The translations under genes were made by a program, and so were the position numbers. The notes below the pieces were generated by a model. The model was not told where the DNA came from and searched no databases. It saw only the letters and a list, made by a program, of their open reading frames with translations. A DNA stretch of 9,682 nucleotides, taken from positions 1-9,682 of the forward strand of contig CAMYNZ010000119.1 in NCBI GenBank assembly GCA_947259865.1. The letters run 5' to 3'. Positions 1 to 5,824 of this stretch are shown here, piece by piece. Numbering within the stretch: the stretch's first letter is position 1; each line of letters starts with the position of its first letter. The DNA is from an uncultured Desulfobacterales bacterium. Lineage in GTDB: Bacteria; Desulfobacterota; Desulfobacteria; Desulfobacterales; G020354645.

Positions 1-39
1 CATACTCAATCGCACTCAACCATAAGTAAGGAGCAAAAC

Positions 40-690
40 ATGAAATGTGTATTAGCGGCAGTATTAATCGTGATGGTTGGAATTTTTGGGATGGTACCTG
101 CTGCTTGGGCGCAGGATTTGAACGATCAAAAATTTGCGGTTGGTTTTCGCGGCGGTGTTTTTTTAGCTGATGGTGAACCGTCAAACGATTTGCCCATGTT
201 TGGTATCTACGGCCGTTACAATTGGAGCGAGAAATGGAATTTGGGTCTTTCCCTTGATTATCTTTCGGGTGATTTTGAGAGACCGTACAAACTATTGGGT
301 ATAACATCCACCGCTGAATTGGATGCCGATATGACGAATATTATTATCTCTGTATGGGGCGAGAGGGAATTCAGCCTAAAATCACAAAAACTAAGGTCTT
401 ACATCGCAGGGGGTATGGGTATAGGTCTGGTTGATGCTGACGATGTAAGTGGAACTGTTGCCGGTGGCGGTCTGTTCGACATTAAAACAGATGCAGGCAC
501 CGAATTTATACCGGCACTGGCAGTGGGTTTAAGATACCTGCTTGGTGAAGGCTGGGAGGCTGAAATCGCCGGGCGTTACAGTTATCATATAGCCGACTGG
601 GATGTGGAGGACAGAATATCAGGAAAATCTGAGGGAGTTGACAACTATTCGACCTACGGATTTTATGTAGGATTGGGATTTCGATTTTAA
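40..690 (+). CDS. Exported outer-membrane beta-barrel protein (OmpA-like/opacity-type barrel)
   Basis: Probable 216-residue outer-membrane protein. Residues 1-24 form a signal peptide: a lysine after Met, a hydrophobic run to about residue 20, then AAWA before QDL, a type I cleavage context. The mature part is rich in alternating Gly/aromatic/polar stretches typical of amphipathic strands (GFRGGVFLADG near residue 35, IYGRYNW, LGLSLDYLSGDF, RSYIAGGMGIGLV, PALAVGLRYLLG, AEIAGRYSYH). It ends in GFYVGLGFRF, and a C-terminal Phe is the usual barrel-assembly signal. The size fits an eight-stranded barrel of the OMP_b-brl type. The start is set by TAAGGAG at 27-33, seven bases before the ATG. No substrate or enzyme site is visible, so its role (structural, adhesion or stress) is unknown. 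It stands alone on its strand, followed by 549 gene-free bases. Its promoter lies outside the window. The barrel call is fairly secure and the function is not. Confidence 0.85.
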   Translation: MKCVLAAVLIVMVGIFGMVPAAWAQDLNDQKFAVGFRGGVFLADGEPSNDLPMFGIYGRYNWSEKWNLGLSLDYLSGDFERPYKLLGITSTAELDADMTNIIISVWGEREFSLKSQKLRSYIAGGMGIGLVDADDVSGTVAGGGLFDIKTDAGTEFIPALAVGLRYLLGEGWEAEIAGRYSYHIADWDVEDRISGKSEGVDNYSTYGFYVGLGFRF

Positions 691-748
691 TCAAGCAGGG
701 AGCGTTATATCCTGACGGGCTGTGGCCCAAATGGTATTAGATTTTGTT

Positions 749-774
749 GCCTAACTCTGACTTTATAATTAGGC
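749..774 (+). terminator. Possible weak terminator hairpin downstream of the outer-membrane gene
   Basis: GCCTAA at 749-754 is complementary to TTAGGC at 769-774, with a 14-base loop. T-rich sequence follows but starts several bases late (ATTTGTGATTTTTT ending near 792). The stem is only six base pairs and the loop is long, so this is a weak candidate for ending transcription of the gene that stops at 690. Confidence 0.25.
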
Positions 775-830
775 GCTTATTTGTGATTTTTTGGATTTTG
801 TGGCAAGACACATTGGTAACCGATTATGAT

Positions 831-943
831 GCCCTTATAGAGAAGATGCTGGATGCCGGTTTCTGCCTGCCCGCCATCGCGAGCCGCTCAGGCGAGGCGG
901 GCGGGGATACTGGATACTTAAAGGTAATTATCTTTTTTTATCC
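831..943 (+). repeat. Dispersed palindromic element, copy 1 (REP/MITE-like)
   Basis: Positions 831-913 are the reverse complement of 8193-8275 with a single mismatch over 83 bases. The similarity continues with small differences to about 943, matching 8163 in the other copy. The core carries TGCCTGCCCGCC, CCATCGCGAGCCGCTC and GGCGGGCGGGGATACTGG, so it is GC-rich and internally palindromic, with GATGCTGGATGC at its left edge. There is no coding capacity or transposase. It lies in the gene-free region between the outer-membrane gene and the response regulator. Two near-identical non-coding copies inside one 10-kb window point to a family present in many copies genome-wide. Whether it is mobilised in trans or is a REP-type structural repeat cannot be told from here. 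Confidence 0.85.
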
Positions 944-1036
944 GACATCAAGCATCCCCGCCCGCCTTGCCTGCCCTCGGCCATGAGCTCGGGCCGAATG
1001 GAGCGGCTCGCGATGGCAGGCAGGATCCAGTATCTG
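842..1036. repeat. Large compound inverted repeat with nested palindromes
   Basis: The copy-1 element is followed by a partial copy in inverse orientation. CCATCGCGAGCCGCTC at 874-889 pairs perfectly with 1001-1016 (16 bp), and GGCGGGCGGGGAT at 896-908 pairs perfectly with 954-966 (13 bp). ATACTGGAT-type ends near 908-915 recur inverted at 1025-1033. The right arm contains an extra insert with its own palindrome (TCGGCC at 977-982 against GGCCGA at 992-997, around GAGCTC). As RNA or extruded DNA this would fold into a long branched hairpin about 700-200 bases upstream of the response regulator start region. No gene is seen in it. Confidence 0.8.
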
Positions 1037-1070
1037 AGACTCTCTGAAATAAGCGTTCGTTTTCAGTTGT

Positions 1071-1163
1071 TGGTTCAAAGTTTCGGGTTCAAGGTTCATA
1101 GTTAAAAACAGATATTATCCTCAATTCAACTTGGAACGTTGAACTTTGAACCCTGAACCTTTT
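1071..1163. repeat. TTCAAAG-type inverted repeat
   Basis: GGGTTCAAGGTTC at 1085-1097 pairs with GAACTTTGAACCC at 1141-1153, with 12 of 13 positions complementary. Further GGTTCAAAG (1072-1080) and CCTGAACC (1152-1159) units extend the arms. This is an AT-richer, different sequence family from the GC-rich element to its left. No coding potential is evident. It could be a structural intergenic repeat in the upstream region of the two-component operon. Confidence 0.65.
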
Positions 1164-1196
1164 CTGTTCCGACTTGTCCGGGTAGGGCTCTAATAA

Positions 1197-1223
1197 TAAA
1201 CCCTGCGATCCTGTCAGGGTTTA
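1197..1223 (+). promoter_or_regulatory. Perfect 9-bp dyad/hairpin at the ribosome binding site of the response regulator gene
   Basis: TAAACCCTG (1197-1205) and CAGGGTTTA (1215-1223) are perfectly complementary around a nine-base loop. The last base of the right arm is the first base of the AAGAGG Shine-Dalgarno sequence (1223-1228). The dyad could be a protein operator for autoregulation. In mRNA it would form a hairpin next to, and slightly overlapping, the ribosome binding site. It is not a terminator, since no T-run follows. Confidence 0.45.
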
Positions 1224-1239
1224 AGAGGTTATGATCAAT

Positions 1240-1917
1240 ATGCGTTTGTTGCTGGTCGAAGACGACCTCAAAATTGCACTGTTTATCAAAACCGGCCTGG
1301 AAGAAACCGGTTTTGCTGTGGATCATGTGACCAACGGCGAAGACGGACTGCACATGGCATTAACAGAGCCGTACGATTTTGCCATAATCGATATCATGCT
1401 CCCCAAACTTGATGGATTGAGTATTATTGAAGCGTTGCGTAAAGAAAAGAACAACCTGCCGGTGATCATATTGAGTGCAAAAAGAACCGTTGATGATCGC
1501 GTAAAAGGTTTAAATATCGGTGGTGATGACTATTTGACCAAACCGTTTTCATTTTCCGAACTTCTGGCCCGTGTCCAGGCACTTATCCGACGGGCCAGCA
1601 ATGTTTCAAACCCTTCAACCCTTATCCTAGCAGACCTGACACTTAATATTCAAACCCGAAAAGTCATTAGGGCCGGCGAAGAAATTGACCTGCAGCCCCT
1701 TGAGTTTTCCCTGCTGGAGTATTTGATGCGCCATTCTGGAACCGTCGTCTCGAAAACGATGATTATGGAACATGTATGGGATTATAACTTTAATCCGATG
1801 ACAAACGTGGTGGAATCCCGTATTTGTTATTTAAGAGAAAAAGTGGACAAAAAATTTGACAATAAACTGATTCACACGGTTCGTGGAGTTGGATATGTTC
1901 TTAAAGAAAATACATAA
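1240..1917 (+). CDS. OmpR/PhoB-family DNA-binding response regulator
   Basis: Cytoplasmic response regulator of a two-component system, 225 residues, the normal length for the family. The receiver domain spans residues 1-118. It has the acidic pair E7-D8-D9, phospho-acceptor Asp51 (AIIDIMLP), Ser79 in the conserved Ser/Thr position (VIILSAK) and Lys101-Pro102 (LTKPFSFSEL). The C-terminal winged helix covers about 125-222, with LQPLEFSLLEYLMRHSGTVV and the terminal IHTVRGVGYVL hairpin. Two in-frame ATGs exist, at 1231 and 1240. AAGAGG at 1223-1228 is only 2 bases from the first but 11 from the second, and the family start MRLLLVEDD matches 1240, so I chose that. It overlaps the downstream kinase gene by 23 bases, so the two are co-transcribed and probably translationally coupled. 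The regulated target is not evident. The general look (CusR/CopR-like) suggests envelope or metal sensing, but that is only a guess. Confidence 0.95.
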   Translation: MRLLLVEDDLKIALFIKTGLEETGFAVDHVTNGEDGLHMALTEPYDFAIIDIMLPKLDGLSIIEALRKEKNNLPVIILSAKRTVDDRVKGLNIGGDDYLTKPFSFSELLARVQALIRRASNVSNPSTLILADLTLNIQTRKVIRAGEEIDLQPLEFSLLEYLMRHSGTVVSKTMIMEHVWDYNFNPMTNVVESRICYLREKVDKKFDNKLIHTVRGVGYVLKENT

Positions 1918-3295
1918 TTTGAAAAGTTCGTTATTATTTCGCTTAACGATTCTGTACGCCATAACCTTTACTATCTTGTCGTCGATATGTTTTATGGTTT
2001 TCTACTACCGTATCTATTCGGTCACCATGGATCGTATGGATATAGAATTGCTTGACGAAATCAAAGAGTATTCTGCTGAAATGGCGGAGACAGGTTTAGA
2101 GGGCGTCAAATCGGAAATCGCAGAGGAGGCCGAGTCTGAAGATCCGGATGAAGAGTTTTATCGACTCATCAATTTAAAAGGTGAAATTCTCACCAGCACT
2201 GATATGTCCTCCTGGGGCAGCGTGGATACATCTTCAAGCCTGTCAAAGTTGCAGGATGAGGCAATTCAGTATATCACTCAAACCATAACCACTCCGGGGC
2301 GTGATTATAAGGCCCGAATGATTTCAGCGCTAATCGGACCCGATACAGTCTTGCAAATTGGAGAGACACTTGAGGAAGCCGATGATTATTTAGAGATATT
2401 TCGAACATTGTTTACAATACTCATCGTGATCTTAATCATGGTCTCAGCGCTCATCGGATGGTTTCTGGCACGGCAGGCCCTGACTGACATGGAAGCGGTT
2501 ACACAAACCGCGGAAGATATATCGAGGGGGTCATACGACAGGAGAGTACAGATCAAAGCCCGCTTCAAAGAGATTGAGAGACTGGCTGCCACATTTAACA
2601 GAATGCTGGACCGCATCCAGATTTTGCTGCGGTCCATGAAGGAAATAAACGATAATATTGCCCATGATCTCAGAAGTCCGCTTGCCAGAATTCGCGGTAT
2701 CGCCGAAATGACGCTGCTCAAGGAAAAACCTATCGAAGATTACAAGGACATGGCCGCCAGCACCATGGAAGAATGCGATGCCTTGATCGATATGATCAAT
2801 ACGATGCTGGACATCACTGAGGCTGAAGCGGGGGTAAACAATGTTCATCCGGAAGAATTTGAAATGGTTGCGTTAATCCACGAGGCTTGTGAAATTTTCC
2901 GTCCGCTGGCTGACGAAAAAAAGATACACTTGAAAATCAATCTGCCTGATTCCGTCATTTTTAAAAGTGATAGGAAAAAGATGCAGCGGATTGTGACGAA
3001 TATACTGGAAAACGCAATAAAATATACTCCTGAACGCGGTGTGGTTACGGTGTCGGCCAATGCACACAACGGAAAGATTCGGATCGATTTTGAAGACACC
3101 GGGGTTGGGAGTTCTGAAGACGACCTACCCCACATATTTAAGCGTTTTTACCGTTGCGATCGAAGCCGGTCCCAGGGCGGCGTCGGGCTGGGCCTGAGCT
3201 TGACCAAAGTTTACACCGAATCCATGAAAGGCGAGATCCGTGTGAATAGCACCATCAATCAGGGGACCACCTTTAGCCTGAGCTTTGTTCGATAA
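1895..3295 (+). CDS. Membrane sensor histidine kinase partnered with the upstream response regulator
   Basis: Inner-membrane sensor kinase of 466 residues. TM1 is at about 14-38 (TILYAITFTILSSICFMVF). A periplasmic acidic sensor region spans about 39-165. TM2 is at about 171-192 (TLFTILIVILIMVSALIGW), followed by HAMP at about 193-246. The dimerisation/phosphotransfer helix carries His257 in NIAHDLRSPLARIRG. The ATPase domain has the N box (NILENAIKYTPE, Asn373), G1 (EDTGVG, Asp401), F box (IFKRFYR) and G2 (GVGLGLSL, 429-436). All catalytic motifs are intact. The start at ATG 1895 is preceded by GTGGAG (1883-1888), six bases upstream. An in-frame GTG at 1883 would add four residues but lacks its own ribosome site. 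The sensor loop has no PAS or recognisable ligand motif, so the signal is unknown. The HDLRSPL H box is of the type seen in metal/envelope sensors such as CusS. The gene ends nine bases from the convergent porin stop. Confidence 0.95.
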   Translation: MFLKKIHNLKSSLLFRLTILYAITFTILSSICFMVFYYRIYSVTMDRMDIELLDEIKEYSAEMAETGLEGVKSEIAEEAESEDPDEEFYRLINLKGEILTSTDMSSWGSVDTSSSLSKLQDEAIQYITQTITTPGRDYKARMISALIGPDTVLQIGETLEEADDYLEIFRTLFTILIVILIMVSALIGWFLARQALTDMEAVTQTAEDISRGSYDRRVQIKARFKEIERLAATFNRMLDRIQILLRSMKEINDNIAHDLRSPLARIRGIAEMTLLKEKPIEDYKDMAASTMEECDALIDMINTMLDITEAEAGVNNVHPEEFEMVALIHEACEIFRPLADEKKIHLKINLPDSVIFKSDRKKMQRIVTNILENAIKYTPERGVVTVSANAHNGKIRIDFEDTGVGSSEDDLPHIFKRFYRCDRSRSQGGVGLGLSLTKVYTESMKGEIRVNSTINQGTTFSLSFVR

Positions 3296-3311
3296 CGGGT
3301 ATCGTTAGAAC
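3287..3311. other. Short dyad spanning two convergent stop codons
   Basis: CGATA (3290-3294) and TATCG (3300-3304) pair around a five-base loop. GTTC (3287-3290) and GAAC (3308-3311) can extend the symmetry with a bulge. The structure sits over the stop codons of the kinase (+) and the porin (-), which are only nine bases apart. It lacks T-tracts on either strand, so a bidirectional terminator function is possible but weakly supported. Confidence 0.3.
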
Positions 3312-4450
3312 TCCAGCGCCAGCTGCAACCGGAACTCGTTTTGCGCATCTGCAGCATTGCTGCCGCTTTCCTTTTCAAATCTGGAGTGCCGGTATTCAAA
3401 CGAAAAGGCGGCAAAGTCAAAAAAGGAATAATTGAATCCGGCCAGATAACGGTCATCCAGAGATTCGTCCTGGTCGCCACTGCGATCATCATTAAAAACC
3501 TCGTAACGGGTGGCAAGTTCTAATTTTTCCGATGGTTTAAAGGTAAGTGCCACAAACCAGGCATTTTCCATATTTTCCTTTCCGTCCAGCCCCTTTTCTC
3601 GCTCAAGGGCGCTGATGTACTCAGCGTCAAAGCCGAACTTCCAGACATTTAATGTGAGCGCACCCCCCAGGGAGCGATTACGGTTGTCATCACCGGGTTC
3701 GCTATCATAAAAAGCGGTCAGGCTGAGCATTTCTTCCAATGGCTCAAGCCTGACCGTGGCAATAAATGAACTGACATCATCGTCTTCCACCCGGCCGGGG
3801 CTGAACTCATGTGTTCCGAAATCTTCAAGGTTTTCAATAATATTCTGGCCTTCATAAGCGGTAACCGAGATATCCAGACCGTATAAATCCGGGGCCAACC
3901 CCAGAGTAACACCCACGTCATCGATTTCGTAGAGATCTTCGGTAATTGTGCCGCTAATCATGGGATCTTCAAATACACCAAACGGCAGGACGGTTTTGCC
4001 GCCGATAAAGTACAGGGGCAACCGCGGGAATTTCAAAGTCGCGATGGCTTCATCTAAATTTATGTTTTCGTCTCCGCCTTCCCGCCCCAGATCCTCTGTA
4101 TTTACCACGATCCTGGCCATGGCCCACTTGTTAAATACGACCCGGAAGGCGAGCTCCACGGAACTGAGGTAAAGATCTGAAGTACCGTCACTATTGTCAT
4201 TGGCCGTGTCGGAAACATCAACGTAATCGTAATTAAATTCCACAACACCACCCAACGTGACCTTCGCAGCGAAGGTTTTCAGACTTGTTGAAATTTCTTC
4301 GAGTTTTTCGTTTGTTTCTTCTAAATCTTCAATCTTTTCCGAACCTTGTTTAATCAAAAAGGATTCAGACCCTTTAGCGTCCGCCGATAAAACAGGCGAT
4401 AGGGCAACAACCATAACAAAAAATACAAACCACCCAGGCATCTTTTTCAT
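3305..4450 (-). CDS. LbtU-like outer-membrane porin with N-terminal coiled coil
   Basis: Exported outer-membrane barrel of 381 residues, last gene of the minus-strand cluster. The start KKMPGWFVFFVMVVALSPVLSADA is a signal peptide to about residue 25. Residues 33-60 form a charged heptad-like helix (SEKIEDLEETNEKLEEISTS), as in trimeric porins with a short coiled coil. The rest (62-381) is strand-rich, with TLGGVVEFNYDY, VELAFRVVFNKWAMARI, FIGGKTVLPFGVFEDPMISG and a final FRLQLALEF ending in Phe. The PFGVFE-PMISG stretch and overall layout recall the LbtU siderophore-porin family; that recall was not checked against a database and the substrate is unproven. An open frame continues upstream to 4669, but those residues overlap the cupin gene in another frame and are not plausible. 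ATG 4450 begins the signal peptide, and ATG 4465 is an alternative. No Shine-Dalgarno sequence precedes either, which suggests coupling to the cupin gene. Confidence 0.8.
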   Translation of the reverse strand: MKKMPGWFVFFVMVVALSPVLSADAKGSESFLIKQGSEKIEDLEETNEKLEEISTSLKTFAAKVTLGGVVEFNYDYVDVSDTANDNSDGTSDLYLSSVELAFRVVFNKWAMARIVVNTEDLGREGGDENINLDEAIATLKFPRLPLYFIGGKTVLPFGVFEDPMISGTITEDLYEIDDVGVTLGLAPDLYGLDISVTAYEGQNIIENLEDFGTHEFSPGRVEDDDVSSFIATVRLEPLEEMLSLTAFYDSEPGDDNRNRSLGGALTLNVWKFGFDAEYISALEREKGLDGKENMENAWFVALTFKPSEKLELATRYEVFNDDRSGDQDESLDDRYLAGFNYSFFDFAAFSFEYRHSRFEKESGSNAADAQNEFRLQLALEF

Positions 4451-4476
4451 AGGATTATAATTCATAGGATTATAAT
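4447..4476 (-). repeat. Perfect 15-bp tandem duplication of the cupin-stop/porin-start junction
   Basis: On the minus strand, ATTATAATCCTATGA occurs twice in direct tandem (4476-4462 and 4461-4447). Each unit carries a TAA in the cupin reading frame and an ATG in the porin frame. The result is two possible stops for the first gene and two possible starts (4465, 4450) for the second. Each unit also contains TATAAT, the -10 consensus, but no matching -35 is evident. Because 15 is a multiple of three, unit gain or loss keeps the frame. Confidence 0.9.
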
Positions 4477-4814
4477 TTTTCGAGTTCCACGGGCACAGGG
4501 CCTGCGATTCCGATAAATACAAAACGATCGGTGCCGGTATTGCGCATTCCGTGCCTTTGCCCGGCTTTGGCCAGAACCGCCATTCCCTTTTTGATAGGAA
4601 CCTCCTGACCGTCTTCCGCGAAGTACAGCCCTGATTCTCCTTGCAGGCAAATCCAGACATCGTCGGCATTGGGGTGGCGATGATGAAACACTTCTTGCCC
4701 GGGCTCCAGACACCAGAGGGCGCTCAATGTTTTATCCGTGTTATACACTTCAATTTTTTGAGACGTTTCACCAAATTTTGCCAGCGCATCAAGATCAAAA
4801 ACCCTGTCTTCCAT
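4470..4814 (-). CDS. Small single-domain cupin protein
   Basis: A 114-residue cytoplasmic protein made of one cupin barrel. Motif 1 reads GQEVFHHRHPNADDVWICLQG, that is, HxH followed four residues later by Asp where Glu is usual, then six residues and Gly. Motif 2 reads GMAVLAKAGQRHGMRN, with the third metal-ligand His and terminal Asn in place and Lys instead of the usual Pro. Three histidines and an acid could bind a divalent metal. Small cupins of this type act as sugar or organic-acid isomerases, dioxygenases or sensory proteins, and the sequence does not decide. The start is well supported: GGAGGTGA at 4825-4818 on the minus strand. It lies 42 bases after the 73-residue gene and 19 bases before the porin, so it is part of the cluster. 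Its stop lies in a 15-bp tandem repeat. Confidence 0.88.
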   Translation of the reverse strand: MEDRVFDLDALAKFGETSQKIEVYNTDKTLSALWCLEPGQEVFHHRHPNADDVWICLQGESGLYFAEDGQEVPIKKGMAVLAKAGQRHGMRNTGTDRFVFIGIAGPVPVELEKL

Positions 4815-4856
4815 TTATCACCTCCGGTGTTTATAAAGTTCCTTTTGAAATAATTG

Positions 4857-5078
4857 TTAATCCTCCTGCGGCCACTGGATATTCTGACGATCTTCGGCAA
4901 AATAGCAGAACCGGTCCCATTCAAATTCCCTAAAACTGACCGGACAGCGAAGTTTGACCTTCCGATCGGATACACCGATAACTTCCCAATCGCCATTGCG
5001 CGGACCGCCTTCGATATGAATCTTTTGACCGACTGAAAATGTGTAAGGTTTAAATATGGTGACGTTATGTGTTTCCAT
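4857..5078 (-). CDS. 73-residue conserved-looking small protein of unknown function
   Basis: A real small gene with AAGGTGA (5089-5083, minus strand) four bases before ATG 5078. It sits in the cluster between the flavoprotein and the cupin. The product has no signal peptide or membrane segment. It consists of alternating short strands with turns (FSVGQKIHIEGGPRNGDWEV, SDRKVKLRCPV, REFEWDRFCYF), which looks like a small SH3-like/KOW-like beta barrel. The GGPRNGDWEVIGV and FEWDRFCYF stretches look conserved. It has two cysteines, 45 and 58 by my count. I do not recognise a named family. A small binding or accessory protein is an inference from fold appearance only. The tail after about residue 60 (EDRQNIQWPQED) is acidic and probably flexible. 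Confidence 0.75.
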   Translation of the reverse strand: METHNVTIFKPYTFSVGQKIHIEGGPRNGDWEVIGVSDRKVKLRCPVSFREFEWDRFCYFAEDRQNIQWPQED

Positions 5079-5136
5079 GGGTTCACCTTGGATTAGGTTA
5101 TGGCTTTTTGAAAAAAATACCCGCGTGTTTGATTCG

Positions 5137-5802
5137 TCAACTCCCGGTTTTTTGAAGGGCTTGCATCCCGGCGTTTACTATGGTGGCGAGTTCAATCACC
5201 CGATCTGCCAGCATTTTAGCCGACATAATCCCATAATCGTCCTCCAGAACGATATGGCGCGGTTCTTTTTCAAACCGGCCTTTGCCATCGCGGCTCGAAC
5301 AGGCGGCTGCTCCCAGTTGATATAAACCGGAATTGGCAGGGATCATGCGGTGCACCTGAAACATTAAATTGATACTGGCCAGGGTTGTTTCTACCCCCCC
5401 GCCTCGAAAAAAAGCCACGGCCAAAGCCCCGCCGATTTTATTCTTAAGGGGTAATTTATAGTGCTTTCCGTGGACAAACGCCCTGGTCCGATCGATCATG
5501 TCGGCCATCAAACCCGAAAGTCTGCCAAAGTGAGACGGTGATGCCAAAAGGATGCCGTCCGCAGCCAGAAGCCTCGGATAGATATCGCTCATGCCATCAT
5601 CCTGGGTGCAGTATTTTTCCTGGGTTTGACTCTTGACGCACCAATTGCAGTGATTGCAGGGCTGGATCTCTTCGTCTGTCAGGGCAACCAATTCGGTGCT
5701 AACAGCCTGATGCTGTTCGGCCTGAAAAAGCGCTTGTTTGAGAAGTTGGTGGGTATTGCCATTTTTAACCCGGCTGCCATGGATTCCCAATATGTTCACC
5801 AT
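5137..5802 (-). CDS. Iron-sulfur flavoprotein, NAD(P)H-dependent FMN reductase family
   Basis: A 221-residue cytoplasmic flavodoxin-fold redox protein. The N-terminal strand and phosphate loop (ILGIHGSRVKNGNT, 4-17) bind FMN phosphate. A cysteine cluster CNHCNWC-(x9)-C gives Cys49, 52, 55 and 65, the compact pattern used for a [4Fe-4S] cluster in iron-sulfur flavoproteins of anaerobes. SPSHFGRLSG (88-97) is the second flavin-contact loop, and FFRGGGVETTLASI (from about residue 130) matches the later flavin-side loop. The length is normal for the family. These proteins shuttle one or two electrons between ferredoxin-type carriers and small oxidants (O2, peroxide, quinones); the actual partner is not visible. 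The start is supported by GGAGG at 5815-5811, eight bases from the ATG. It begins 22 bases after the acyl-CoA synthetase gene ends, so co-transcription is likely. Confidence 0.9.
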   Translation of the reverse strand: MVNILGIHGSRVKNGNTHQLLKQALFQAEQHQAVSTELVALTDEEIQPCNHCNWCVKSQTQEKYCTQDDGMSDIYPRLLAADGILLASPSHFGRLSGLMADMIDRTRAFVHGKHYKLPLKNKIGGALAVAFFRGGGVETTLASINLMFQVHRMIPANSGLYQLGAAACSSRDGKGRFEKEPRHIVLEDDYGIMSAKMLADRVIELATIVNAGMQALQKTGS

Positions 5803-5824
5803 ACCTCATGCCTCCTATCCAAAT

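Noticed and set aside
717..728. GGGC-TGTG-GCCC hairpin as terminator of the outer-membrane gene
   Set aside because: Only a four-base stem and no T-run follows.
744..986. 80-residue open frame over the repeat region
   Set aside because: It has no ribosome site and runs through the palindromic element, and its residues reflect repeat composition.
831..1165. CRISPR array or insertion sequence with transposase
   Set aside because: Repeats are not regularly spaced and there is no transposase frame; only palindromic non-coding repeats are seen.
4451..4669. Upstream extension of the porin reading frame to 4669
   Set aside because: The extra residues overlap the cupin gene in another frame, are basic/cysteine-mixed and unlike any export signal. 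A proper signal peptide begins at 4450.
4462..4713. Arg/Ser-rich open frame inside the cupin gene
   Set aside because: Shadow frame of the cupin with no motif and no start signal.
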